64,000 nt of DNA from Favolaschia claudopus (Eukaryota; Basidiomycota; Agaricomycetes; Agaricales; Mycenaceae): NCBI GenBank assembly GCA_037176885.1, contig JAWWNJ010000024.1, positions 1,550,001-1,614,000 on the forward strand. The letters are read 5' to 3'. The notes beneath the pieces were generated by a model that searched no databases, was not told the origin of the DNA, and was given only the letters and a program-made list of their open reading frames with translations. Below, one piece after another: positions 48,447 to 60,252 of the stretch. The translations under genes and the position numbers were made by a program. Numbering within the stretch: the first letter of the stretch is position 1; the number at the start of each line of letters is the position of its first letter.

Positions 48447-49972
48447 TGCTAAGCGAGCGCAAATCACAGATTCTCACAATTTGTGAGAAAACCCGATCGT
48501 GCAATTCAGATTTGTGACAAATTTGTGAGTTTTTGGAACATAGTTGTGGTATTTTCGAGCTGCTTTTGAGAGACATTCCACTGATGCACACACAAACATA
48601 GGTCAAGAATAATGTATTGGATGTCTAGCAAAGTACATGAAGAAGTATCTACTGTTGTACAGACATACACAGACATACAACATAGAAATTTGCTTCAGCC
48701 ACTGCCCTCAAGGCCCAATGAATCAGGGCCCGGGTTGACCACAAGCAGGTGCAGACCGGTGCGAGAGGCTCACGAACTATTAGGAAAAGGGTTGTTAGTA
48801 AGGGTAACCAGCGAGGGAGATGCGATGAACACACCTGGAAAACATTCGTTGTCAAAGGCTTCCGCAGCGGCGATCCGAAAGACAATGCCAGCGAAGGGGT
48901 GGAGTTTGGGCCAGTGCTGTCAAAAAGAGGGTATGGGGGGAGAAAGAAATAGGCCGACACTCTGGCTAATGACAGCGAAGCTGTAACCTAGTCAGCGGAG
49001 ACAGTGACAAAGGAAAACAGTACGTACCAAGAAATTGGGAGAGTGTTTCGGGCCTTGAGTAGATGCATCAGCAACGCAAATAAGAAAGAGTACAGGTCCA
49101 CATACTGGAGACTTTGTTCTCTTGGTAGCTGCGTTGAAGGAATATGAGATGAAGGCGGGGCTGAACCGTGGGGAACTGGAGGCACAGTGGTGAGACTACT
49201 TGACACAACGAAGGCCTCAGAGAACGAGGCAAAACGAAGGAAAAGGGTGAACTCACCAGCATCCGCATCGACACCACGAGAAAACTCAATGACCTGTTGG
49301 GGAATTCAGAAGACGACATCAGTGAGAGGAGAATATGAAGAATGGGTAGCTCACCTATGTTGGAGGATGTGTTTCTTCAAATTCACTCATGCCTTCTTCA
49401 AATCAGTCTATATTGCCTAGTAGATCTTTTCTTACACATTGCTCATCCCAGTCGCTATTGTAACAACCAAACTGCTGCAGTCTTATGTTACTCCTTAGCT
49501 AGCCTCGGAAGTTAACAGACCTTGTATTTCGGCTTAAGTGTCGTGCAGGCCGAAGGTTTGCTTGATCCTTATCGTGTTGAGTTCCGTTTTGGCTGGTCCT
49601 CTCCTCGACCCGAAACAAGACATTTTGTACTTATCTTTCGACACACACGGTGCAAAATATGATAGTTTCTCTTTCGGCTAACTTGCGGCTGGGAGGAAAC
49701 AAAGCCGATTTCTATTCTTTCGCCTTGTCTATCGAGCGGCACGACAAGGAAGTCAAAATATTGGGGATTGGCTTATGCTTCAAATTAGTCTATTGGGAAG
49801 TCGACACAATTTGTTTCGGGATGTAGATAGGGTCTGCTGAAAGTTCGTTTTTTTCGGTGTGAGAACATCGGCAAACTTGCACGGATCTGTAGGCCGCTTT
49901 TCGGACTTGATACAGATTACGCACAAATCTGTGAGAATCTGTGCCGCTTGGCCGCGCTTAGCTTTGCTAGTG
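48447..49972. repeat. Inverted pair of a 45-bp motif bracketing 1.4 kb
   Basis: GCTAAGCG...CACAGATTCTCACA at 48447-48486 recurs in reverse complement at about 49920-49972. Both flanks are also rich in CAAATTTGTGA-type words, so the arms may be longer but degenerate. The 1.4 kb between (48500-49900) holds only short unrecognised frames and may be the body of an old element. Confidence 0.4.
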
Positions 49973-50124
49973 TCGCTAAACTCACTTGTAACAAATTTTG
50001 ACAACTTGTCACAATTTTGGAAAGTAAGTTCTTCTGTGGGGGTCTGGAAGCCGGGAGAACGGAGCCGGGGGCCGGAGAAACAGAGTCCGGGGCCGGAGCT
50101 GGAGGGAGCGGAGCGGGTGTTCCC

Positions 50125-52560
50125 CTGACACCCGCACAGAGATTGTGTGGCGAGACAGTTAGCTCCGAATCTATGTCTGTGGTGATTCCTTTTCAACTGT
50201 TCAAGTCAAACCATCGACGTAAAATCTTGTATTGCTTTGGTATGTTCCGAATGTTCACCCTTCGCTGAGCAATATGGAAAAAAAAAGTAAATCTAATGGT
50301 CTTACACCCGGTATCAGAATAAAGAAAAGAAAGAGCTATTGGTTTAACAATACCTGTGTATAATGCTTTTGTGACAAGTTATATAAGTACTTGGGGTAGA
50401 GGGCCGATGCATAGTTGCACGGCAGTTCGAGTACTTTCTATTTTCATCACTGACAGGCCTGAAATTTCACGCAGAGTTAAGACAATGAAAGATTGTCAAT
50501 GCGTATCGGGCTAAATATTTTCTTTGAGAAATTTGGAAAAAAAAAGTAGGATCACGAGTTGTCGAGCGAAATAAAGTCTTTCACCAGTCACCTCCGATTC
50601 CTCAACACTACTCTACAAGACAAATATGCATATGGTTCAAAATCTGTGCCATCTGCTGGAGAAATCCAAAAGGTAAAGGACACCGCTGGTTGCTGAAGTA
50701 AGGACTACTGGAGAGCTAGTAGTCCGTTGGGATTAGTTCTCCAGAGAGAGAATCTCGAGAGAAAACGATAGCACCAACTAAAGCCAAAATTTGTGTTGAC
50801 TGTTTTTGACGGATGACAGCTTGTCGTTAAATCGCGAGCTTTTCATATGTACCGCTACACATTTGTTGTCTATGGAGGGAGTTCAGAAGTCAAGCAGCAT
50901 TGCTATGAACACCTTGAAAAAAAAAAAAACGGGAGAAAAATGGTCAGGATTTGAAGAAACCCGACCTTACATGAATTTTGATTGTTGATCTGGCTGATGG
51001 TGCTTGCCGTACACCTGTCAAATCCCAACAAAAATCGGCAACAACTTTAACTTGACTTGTAGAACCAGGCAATTCAACCGAAAAAATACTCTAACCAAGG
51101 ATTCCACGAGAGGGACTACTCGACTGAAAGACAGCGTGCCGTTGGTATTCACAGTTCCTGTTGAAGTCAGTCTTTGCCAATGAACAATGAACAAAATGCA
51201 AGCCGGTCGCCGAGGTCAAGCATGTGAGCATCGGTCACCTCACAACTTATTAGCCCGTAGTGCTGCTGTTACAGAAATCAAGCCATTACCACTGATGCTG
51301 AAAAAATGAGTATACAGTACCCAAAGCTCGCCCGGTTGATGCTGGTGCATCAACCGGCTCGCATTAGGCACAGGGGTCAAGCCCATCAATAAATTTTCTG
51401 TTCATTAAGGTTAGGGCTTATTTCACTGAGTCAAGGCTTTCACACAATCACAAAACTACAATCCATTAGAAACTTTCTAATGATTCTAAAAATAAAGCTT
51501 ATAGTTTTAGTGGCTGTCCGCATCAAAAGTGTTCATCGAAAAAGGATGACACTTTTGTGCGGCACTCTCAAAATCAGTGTGGTAAAAGATTAAAAGAACG
51601 ATTACATAAAGTACTTGTAAAAGACTCCGACAACGAGCACAACTTTGGTTCAGATTCATGTGGCATTCAGATTCATAGTGATTTATCGAGTGGAAATCTG
51701 TGCGAGAGAATATACCCACGGCACATTCTCGCCGAAATTATTATAGCACGACTCCCATCGGAGATGCCAAAGGAGCATGTTGACTAGCACAAACCACTTG
51801 GCGCCACAGCATGTCGAAAAACCAAAACACAGTGACCAACACGAGGTTAAAATTGCTGTACAAATTTGGTTTATAATTTAAAATCACACATTTTGACATG
51901 TCCCACGACGATGAAGTATGTACACACCAATTCCAAAGTGTCCGTTATTTTTGCATGATAATTACAATGCTGTGACGTTGTCGGTAGACGAATGCCAGTG
52001 TGAAGAATTTGAGGCAGCTGGGTGAGGCGAGGGTGCGATCACCTAGTATTCTGGAGGATTCGAGTCGCCATCATTGCGTGCCATAGGACTCATGCAAAGG
52101 CGAGGATCATAGTTGGCTGTACGACGGCGTCACACGATCCCTGGCCAGCGGCAGTTCTAGTGCCACTTTAAATTGTATGATTTTGTTCGGGGTCTGATGC
52201 TCACTCACCGAGCCGTATAATTCGTACGCCACGCCACGCCATTTCCAGAGGTATATGCTTGGAGTGAAGTTGGACTGTCCGAGGGACTGCAGCGTGTCTG
52301 AGCGGTCGAATCATTGTTACTTGATAGAGTCTAGCCATGAACTTGCCACTCGCTCAGTGGTTTGATCAACTTCAAAGAAACATCCCCACACACATCCGTC
52401 CAGGCGTCGGGGAAGCAAAAACAAAACAGGGGAAAGGACAGCCAGCCAGTAATCAGTGTCTCGTACGGTATGATATGCTCGGTAGACGTGGCGGCTGCAG
52501 TGCGCGAGAGATTCCACTGCAGACACGTAAAAACACAGAAACAAAAACTAGACTGCCAGT
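50125..52560. repeat. Left arm of a large inverted repeat around the DUF6535 gene
   Basis: Homologous in reverse complement to 57385-58675. Landmarks: GACAGTTAGCTCCGAATCTATG near 50150 against the 58640 region; HNFGSDSCG...ARLPSEMPKEHVD at 51630-51787 against 58242-58420; TCGAAAAACCAAAACAC near 51815; CGTACGAATTATACGGCTC (reverse sense) near 52215; and the fifth block at 52370-52550. The arm is interrupted by about 1.2 kb at 50383-51617. Confidence 0.65.
50383..51617. mobile_element. Insertion of about 1.2 kb in the left inverted-repeat arm
   Basis: Absent from the right arm, where the flanking sequence is continuous near 58420. It is bounded by near-identical direct repeats ATAAGTACTTG (50383-50393) and ATAAAGTACTTG (51606-51617), possibly a target duplication. 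It contains hairpins GGACTACT/AGTAGTCC near 50705 and AAAAGTGT/ACACTTTT at 51525-51556. No coding region recognised. Confidence 0.45.
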
Positions 52561-52877
52561 CGATAAACAGTTGGACCAAAGTCACATCAGCGAGTGCGTT
52601 CCCGGATAGCGTAAGTAAGCACAGAGGTGCCAGAATTTTGGGACAATGTGCACGCAGAGAATGATGCCAGCTGTAACTATCAGTCATAAATAGGAAATGT
52701 TGGGCATTGACAACAAGTGTGAACAAAGTAAAGTAGTAATGTGATGTGTGGGGCAGCTTTCCCTCTGTAGAGGCAGCTCAGTAATAATGATTCACTGCTT
52801 CATGTCAAATTGGGTTGGAAATTGCTGCCAATCATTTTCTCAGTCCCATTTGGTCCAAAACTTGAACATTATCCTCT

Positions 52878-55748
52878 TCATTCTAAATCTTGACTGTGGA
52901 AGTTTCTAGCATCTTTAATTTTGTCCTCAATCTGGTTCCGAATATCATACAAGTTTCTAATTCCTGTTTGAAGCATTCCAGTAGCCAAGTCCTTGACAAT
53001 TTCTGCACATACTTCCAGTATTGGTGTTGTTGTTTCAGAGGGCAAGGCCTGAATCTGTTCTACAATTCTGAATAAAGTTTTTTGTAGGGGAATGATTACT
53101 TCTTGCGTCAGCTGGGAGGCTTGGGGAATTTTTTGGAGTCTCCCAGCCACAGCCATGATTGCTGAATTGCTACACTGCAGCCATGAAAAGAGACAGTTAG
53201 GTTCCAGAGGCATAGCAAGATCAAATGAGGCCCAGAACTCAGATAGTGCAACACACACTAGAGCGATAGCCTCCTCTGAGTGACTGTGTGTGGAGATACT
53301 CAAGTGAGGTACCCAGATTGTTTTGAGAACAACATTGTAATTTTCTCGATATTGCTTCTGTAACTTCCTCATGTTGACATTATCATAAATACTCATTGTC
53401 CATATGTCTGGAAATATGTGAATCCAACTGCACAGCTCCTTCTCAATATGAGGCCGCCATTCGGGGATGGCTAAAAGCAGGTATGCTAAATCAACATAAT
53501 TCCAAATACTACGAGATAGAGACCGGCACTGCTGTACTGCAAAAGTGGAAAGCAATGCCCACACAGAGTGGTCCTGAAGTTTTGGTCCACACTCAAGCTG
53601 TGTATACCAACCAAAAATGTTTCTTTGCAACAAGAGTAGTGCTGCAGATGACGAAATTGGATCTGCTAAAGATAAGATCTGCAAGATGACCTGCAAATTG
53701 TCGACAGGTGGTGGAAGTCCATTGTAATAAAGAGCATACAAAATATTGCTAATATTGGATGCAATTGTGTAATCACATTCACCCTGGCCATTGATAGGAC
53801 TGGGAATACTCCTCAAAGCATTGTAAATCCAGCTTGCTGCATCTGGATGGAAGTCTGGTTCTTGCCATTTACTTCCATGTTGTAATAACCCAGGAGTTGA
53901 TATAACTTGAATCCAACCATCTGTTTGAGGGAGTGCTCGGCAAAATCCATATGCAGCAGTTTGTCTTTGCTCCCACTGTTTCTCCCATTCTTTTTTACCT
54001 GTGCAATTGCTCGCCAGTTGAGTTGTGAGCTTCAGAATATCAGCGGTAAGCTGCATGTCAATTTCCTCTGACTTCAGTCTGGATGGCATTGTCTTCAATA
54101 TTTCCCCATACAACAAAATCATATATGCACTGAGGACGCAAACTCAGCATGATCTCAGGATATATACAGATGTCAGTACCTTTTGTCCATGACTGCTAGA
54201 TCATGTGAAGAAATATTACCGTCAACTAAATGGAAGTAGACAACAAAGAGATATTCAGCAAAGACTGAGCATGTCAGGCTATGATTTGAATCTAGTTCTG
54301 CGACCAGGTGTTTCAAGTATGTCATTGTGTTGTAGGCAAACTGAGAAAATTCAAGCTTCATCAACGTGAAGTGTAAACCCCTCAACAGCCATGGCTGATT
54401 AAATATCAGCTGACATGGCTGAATCAGTATTTCCATCAAATCGGGTGACTTGTAATTGCTTATCAAGCCAAGAACAGTTGCCAGCTCAGGTGTGAGGATC
54501 TGCTGGAAGTCTTCAGGTACTTGTAGATAACGTGGAAAAGGATCATCTGCATACGGATTTGGGCTGAAACATTGCATAATTATGCATGCCTGTGCAATTT
54601 GAGTGGCAGAATAATCCATTCCATCTCTAAGCCTATTTAGGAAATGAGTGCACATATGTGATTCATATTCAAAACAGTTCAAAAACAACTGTATGGTAGG
54701 TTGAACCCAAGGTGTTAAGTTCTTCTCAAGTGGCCACGGCAAAAGTGGCCACTGCAAATCTGTTGAGATGCTTATAGCCTGAGTAAGTAGTGTAGGATCT
54801 GTAGAGGATTCAAGAACCCAAGAAACTGCTGAAACCCCGGGAGATGGAATAGGTTTTTCAAACAAGGGAGCAGGTGGACCTGACTCATATTTGACAGAAC
54901 TGGCAGTTTGCTGTAAAGTGAACCTGGATGGGATATCTTTCAATAGAGAGATGACAAATGAATAGATTTCTTTGATGCATTTCATTATTTTGAAAACTCG
55001 CAGAGAAATTCGCCTGAGAAATCGCCTACAAAACCAATAAAAGGGCCATGATCTATATTGCAGTTTTGGTGTGATAGCTCTCAAAAATTGTGCAAGAGGT
55101 GTCTGGAATGGTGAATCCTTGAAGAGTATAGCAGACGAAAGGAGTGCAACGTAGGCTATGGCACCTCCAGAGGTTATTCCTAACACTATGTTCGCAAGAA
55201 CATGATGTATCTTCCAAAGATACACTGACAGTGCAGCTGCAAAAAGGAATAATCCAAACTGAAGCAAGAGTGGGAAGGCTTGCATGATGACTTCAAACTT
55301 CCATTTCTTCAATCCATCAAGTTTTCTTTGGCGTTCAAGGCCGCGAGTTTCAATAGTGCCTCGCTCGCCTGCCGCAGAGTAGTACATCAACCATTGCTTG
55401 CCAAGGACTGCAAGTAGTGCTGCAAGCAAAGTTGATCCTAGGCTGACATACAGTAGACTTTGTGCAATCACAGTAAGAGGATGGGGTGTGGATTCAAATT
55501 CAGGTTGAATTTGTATAATGAAAGCTGAGGTTACAGCTGAGAAAAGACCAGCCTGTAGATAGTATCACAATGGTGTAGAATATACATCAAAAAAGTTTTG
55601 AATAACATACAAATATCAAGGATGTATCCAAATCAGTGCCATATTTTTGAAGGAATTCTTTGTCATATTCATTTGCAAGAGCCATATAGCCATTCCAGAA
55701 AGTGGTTTTCTTGTCAGTTGTTGGAGGTGGCTTTGGCTTCAGCTCCAT
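52878..55748 (-). CDS. DUF6535 membrane protein, apparently intact copy
   Basis: Exons 55748-55611, 55552-54180 and 54129-52878 join in frame to 920 residues. The start is MELKPKPPPTTDKKTTFWNG. Introns: 55553-55610 (GTATGT...CTACAG), and 54130-54179 (GTACTG...CCTCAG), which joins MDK to SAYMILLYGEILKTM. The DUF6535 domain spans about residues 10-190 with membrane segments YVSLGSTLLAALLAVLGKQ, LLLQFGLFLFAAALSVYLW and ANIVLGITSGGAIAYVALLS. The long C-terminal part is soluble and of unknown fold. Family function is unknown. A further N-terminal exon may exist at 55800-56044 (ALETGFSRLLQQQQQHTD and VAVQTVGDNER), but the donor that the paralogue has there (GAGAG|GTAAAA) reads GAGAGGAAAG here. It lies between the inverted-repeat arms at 50125-52560 and 57385-58675. 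Confidence 0.8.
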
Positions 55749-56044
55749 GATTGCACTGTGTAGTCTAGGGTCATCAGTTAGAAAGAGATAAGAAAAGTTT
55801 GATTTTATATATTTGCCTATCAGTATGCTGCTGCTGTTGCTGCAAAAGACGTGAGAAGCCTGTTTCTAAAGCTTCAATTAACCTGTTGCATATTTAGTAC
55901 AGATATCAAACAAAAAGGTGGTATCTTTCCTCTCATTGTCGCCCACAGTCTGGACAGCTACATCTCTCTGAGATTCTGACAAAAGTTGTGTTCTATGATA
56001 GACATCAATCTCTGAGAACGAGTATATGAAATGGCAGAGACCTT

Positions 56045-57384
56045 TCATTCTCTGCCAGAGGCTGGGTGCAGCTGTGTGTGCTGGAGCTCATGGGTGAAGA
56101 TGGGGGAAAGAGGCAAAGATAAAGCCTTGTTCCCATGAGCACTTATGTAGGAGACATGTGCGGAGAATGACAAGTGATTGATATCTGTGAATAACTCCTT
56201 ATTCTGAGATTCTCCCAGAGTTGACAGTCCAAATTGTTTCAACAGCAGTTGTTAACAGGCGGCAGGAACAGCTTGGTGGCAGACTGGCAGTTATCAAGCG
56301 GCCAAGCCCACTGCCATTTCAACCCAATGCATCGAGAACTCAACGGCTGGGCAAAGGGTAAGTAAATTGGCGCGACAGGTTGGACTTGAACTCAATGCGG
56401 AACAATGTTCCCTCGATTTATCGGTCCGAGATGTTACATAATTTAGATTCGCTAAATTTGTTATCTGTTTTCTTGCGGTGATAAATGTTGGGTTCCTGGC
56501 TTGGTTCCTGGCACATGTAAATCCCTTGTAAAACAATTCAAGTTTTATCTTGTTTCCGGGTAGCAAAAACTCAATATCTATGAGCACAAGAAGTGAGATA
56601 CTAGGAGTAGTTCCGGATGACTGGGAGCCAGTGTTGGGAAAGTCAAGTTTGGAAATCAGTCCTGGACTCTCGTTACCAGCCTGCTATGCAAGGCTGCCAA
56701 TGTGGCAAGCACATTGTGCAGAGCAGATTGATACTCCTCAGGCAATGCGAAAGTAGTGGTCCTCGTACCTGCGGTTGTTGTAATGCGAAAGAGCTGTTGC
56801 TGAGTTTCAAAAATTTGCCTGGTGCCGTGGAATTCTGAGTAATGTTGCACCCGGCGGCGTTGTGTAACAACTTGTAACTCACCCATTTCTTCAAGGTTGT
56901 ACAATTGTACTGCCCTGCTTTCTCTTCCAAATGAACATATCAAAGTCTGTAGAACGAAACTTGAAGCATCCAACCACCTTCAGTGTTCTTTCCTCAAATA
57001 TCCAGGTCCTAATGTCGTAGGCACAAGTTGAATGGAACTGACCCCCATTCTCACAATATTTCCTCAATCCCGAGAAGTTTCATTGATATGGCTCTCACTT
57101 GGAATTGTGACCGAGTATAAGTACTCTGCGAGGATGTCAAAACTGTGTTGCAGAATTCCGCTTGTTCGCACCTCGATATCGTGAGCCCTCGTGTGGATGT
57201 TGTGTCCTGATACACAATGTGTCTATTCAATCCAAGAGGTTCACATTCAATACTTTGTGAAATATTTCGCAAGCAGAAATTGGTTGGACCACTGTCCGAA
57301 TCCAGACGAAAGTTGGGCCAACACTCCGACCTTCCTTTTTGGGAATGCCGGCAACCATACCACAACCCTTCATCCGATTCAGTT
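56045..57384. other. Upstream side of the DUF6535 gene; no gene recognised
   Basis: Only short frames. 57300-57350 (GTTGGGCCAACACTCCGACC) has a direct relative at about 58715-58757, outside the right arm. Confidence 0.4.
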
Positions 57385-58675
57385 TTTTTTCTCTCTCTTT
57401 CTCTTTCTGCGTCTTTGCGTGTTTACCTCGCGCACGTCGGCCAAATGCATATCATACATTGCAAGACACAGATTTATGGCCGACCGCTTCCTCCTGCTTT
57501 GCTTTGCTTTTGCTTCAGTCATCGGTCCCCAACGTGTGGAGGTTTTCTTTCAACTGGACACCGTGGTGATATCTCTTTGAACTTGAAGATGATAATGACT
57601 GAACGACTCGCAAGTTTCATGACCTGACTGTGTTTGATTCGACCGCTTGGACACGCAGCAAGCGCTCCAACAGTCTAACTTCACGCTAAGTACTTACTGT
57701 TCTCACTCGCTGGATGCTGGAAACGCGTGGTGTGGCGTACGAATTATACGGCTCAGTGAGTGAGCATCGGACCGCGAACAAAATCATACAATTTGAAGTG
57801 GCAGTAGAACCGCGGCTCACCAGAAATCATGCGAGGCCGTCATACAGCCAACGGACCGCCCGCATCCTCGCCTTTGGTTGAGACCGCTCCTCCTATTCCT
57901 ATAGCACGCACTCATGACTCGGACGACTTCGGAATACGGCGATCCGGATTATATACAGCTGCAATCACACCGCATCCTCACCTCACCTCACGTCACCCTG
58001 CTGCATCAAATCCTGCGCCTCCGTCTACCAACAGCGTCGCGGCATCGTATAAATATTTATCATGCAAACATAACGGACACTTTGGAATTGGTGCGTACAT
58101 ACTTCATCGTCGTGAGGCATGTCAAAATGCGTGATTCTAAATTATAAACCAAATTTGTACAGTGATTTTAAGTAACCTCGTGTTGGTCACGGTTCACCGT
58201 GTTTTGGTTTTTCGACATGATGTGGCGCCAAGTGGTTTGTGCTAGTCAACATGCTCCTTTGGCATCTCCGGCGGGAGTCGTGCTATAATAATTTCGGCGA
58301 GAACTTGCCGTGGGTATAAGTATTCTTTCGCACAGATTCCACTGGCACTCGATAACTCGTTATGAATGTGCGTGCCACATGAATTTGAACCAAAGTTGTT
58401 CTCGTTGTCGACTCTGTGACATGTCACAAATGCATTATACGCAGGCATCGTTGAACCAATAGCTCTTTCTTTTCTTTTATTTATTCTGATACCAGGTGTA
58501 GATTTCCCATTTGTTCCATGTCAACCAATCAATTTTGAACATTCTGAACATATCAGAGTGGAACGAGATTTCACGTCGATGATTTGAATGACTTCCTTGA
58601 ACAGGAAAGAAAGAAAATGCCATAGACATAGATTCAGAGTCCACTGTCTCACCACCGATCTCTGTGCTGGGTGGC
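57385..58675. repeat. Right arm of the large inverted repeat
   Basis: Reverse-complement relative of 50125-52560, uninterrupted here. Shared landmarks: CGTACGAATTATACGGCTCA near 57737, AACAAAATCATACAATTT near 57778, TTTTGGTTTTTCGACATG near 58203, and the EMPKEHVD frame at 58242. Confidence 0.65.
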
Positions 58676-58759
58676 AAAAGTCACGGAGTTTCAGGAAGTT
58701 GTCTGGATTGGAAATTGGGCCGACACCCCGGACCTTCCTTTTAGGACGTCCGGCAATTA

Positions 58760-59743
58760 CGGTTAACTTGATAGCCGAGCAGGCGCAAGAAATGCCCAAG
58801 TCAACTTATCGACGACAATAAGTGTGGGCGTCCAGTTGCACACAGGCAAGTTCATCTCAATTAGAAAGAAGCAGTATTGTGTAGTATTGTATCACTATGC
58901 TGTAATTTAATTACAATCTCGACCCATGCACCGAGTGGCAAGTCCTGACTACTTATCTGCAGCGCAGAGCCAGTTTTCCTAATTAGGTAGCCCCCATCTG
59001 CGGGTACTTTGGCGGTGGTAATCGGACTAAGCGGGGGCAAGACATCACATCACAGTAGAGGTAACGAGCCACGATGAGGCGAGGGTTGAGATTGTAGGGG
59101 GGAGGAAGTGAAGGCGTAGGACCATTTGAGGAACTCACCAAGGTTATAAGTATAACATCTCCACCCAGATATCCAACAGCTTGAGGGGCCTGGCAATGTG
59201 TCGATATTGACGAGTGATGCCCGGCTTGCAAGGCGAGGCTGTGTTTTGAGCAAGTGATTCAGAAGGAGCTCAAAAGGGTGAAAATAGGTGGGGAATGTGG
59301 AGGGCAGGCATAGCAACATTGTCGTAGATGGTAAGGACGAGTTTGACTTTGTTTGGGTAGAATGATGGATCGGCGAGCGCGTCTCCGCAGAGGCGCCAGA
59401 ATTTCGAGACAGTGCGAGCGCGTGCACAGAGAGTCGTGAGTTATAATAATGATCTGGTGCCAAGATGGCATTCCATGTTCCGTTCTTTCTTGATTCACTT
59501 GATGGGAGGGACGTCCAAGTTCTCGCCGACGGAAAGAAAAGGGTGCAAAATGACAGAGTCTGAGAGATTCGTATGGACCGGAGTTGAGGGAAATGCGAGC
59601 TCTGATCGGCTCAGCTAGTCGGAAACGAGTAGCACAAGTTGTTTCACTGGATTTCGATGAATTTTTCCTCGGTTGGTAGATTCGGCCGCAAATGTGTTAT
59701 ATATATGCGTGTAGAAATAAGCAGTGAGAAGCTGGAGAGGAGT
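58760..59743. other. Gap with a possible broken exon on the minus strand
   Basis: Minus-strand sequence near 59290-59410 reads SKFWRLCGDALADPSFYPNK and KLVLTIYDNVAMPALHIPHL, which looks coding. The next stretch (59150-59280) continues only in another frame (LLKTQPRLASRASLVNIDT). I cannot name the family; it may be a small gene with an unresolved intron or a remnant. Confidence 0.3.
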
Positions 59744-60064
59744 TCAGGTCCGGCAAGTCCGAGTCGGAGACAAGGGAAGCCCCAAGCGTCCTCGAGGCAG
59801 AAAATTTTCAAAGCGTAGCAAACTTGAAAGCGTAGCCAGCGAGGAGAATTTAGCATAAGTGATACCACCAAGCCTCGTCAGCGAGCCAAGAAGCAGACCA
59901 AGAGACCAGAATAGAGTCGGCCATTGTCCCAACCACGCAGCGTAACGATCTGGCGGCCAAAGCGCCGTCGTCGTAAGAAAACAAAGTGCAAACGCCACCA
60001 TTGTCCCAAAAGGGAAGGTACACCAAACACCGAACAAATACGTACCATTGTTCTCGCCAGCCAT
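59744..60064 (-). CDS. Possible small membrane protein
   Basis: Open frame of 106 codons from ATG 60064 (MAGENNGTYLFGVWCTFPFG) with two hydrophobic stretches (MVAFALCFLTTTALWPP, LFWSLGLLLGSLTRLGG). No family recognised. It is divergent from the secreted protein gene at 60253, with 188 bp between starts and the latter's TATA box inside that space. The last 30 residues look less protein-like, so an intron may change the end. Confidence 0.35.
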   Translation of the reverse strand: MAGENNGTYLFGVWCTFPFGTMVAFALCFLTTTALWPPDRYAAWLGQWPTLFWSLGLLLGSLTRLGGITYAKFSSLATLSSLLRFENFLPRGRLGLPLSPTRTCRT

Positions 60065-60081
60065 TGTCCACCTCGTCGACG

Positions 60082-60089
60082 TATAAAAG
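60082..60089 (+). promoter_or_regulatory. TATA box of the secreted gEgh16-like gene
   Basis: TATAAAAG in GACGTATAAAAGCAA, about 164 bp before the ATG at 60253; pyrimidine- and CCA-rich leader follows. Confidence 0.6.
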
Positions 60090-60252
60090 CAATGCAGAAT
60101 CTCTGCTATTCCTCAGTTCCCCACCCACCGCGACGACGACAACCACGACTTGAGGACTGGTTTCTTCTTCCCCTTCACTTGACTTCACGACTTTGAACGC
60201 ACGCCACTCTCCTTCAACAACTTTTCTCCAATCATACCACACAAAACCAACA

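Noticed and set aside
54130..54179. Frameshift in DUF6535 copy B
   Set aside because: First read as a 2-bp loss, but a 50-nt GT...AG intron joins the two frames exactly, and copy A has an intron at the same place.
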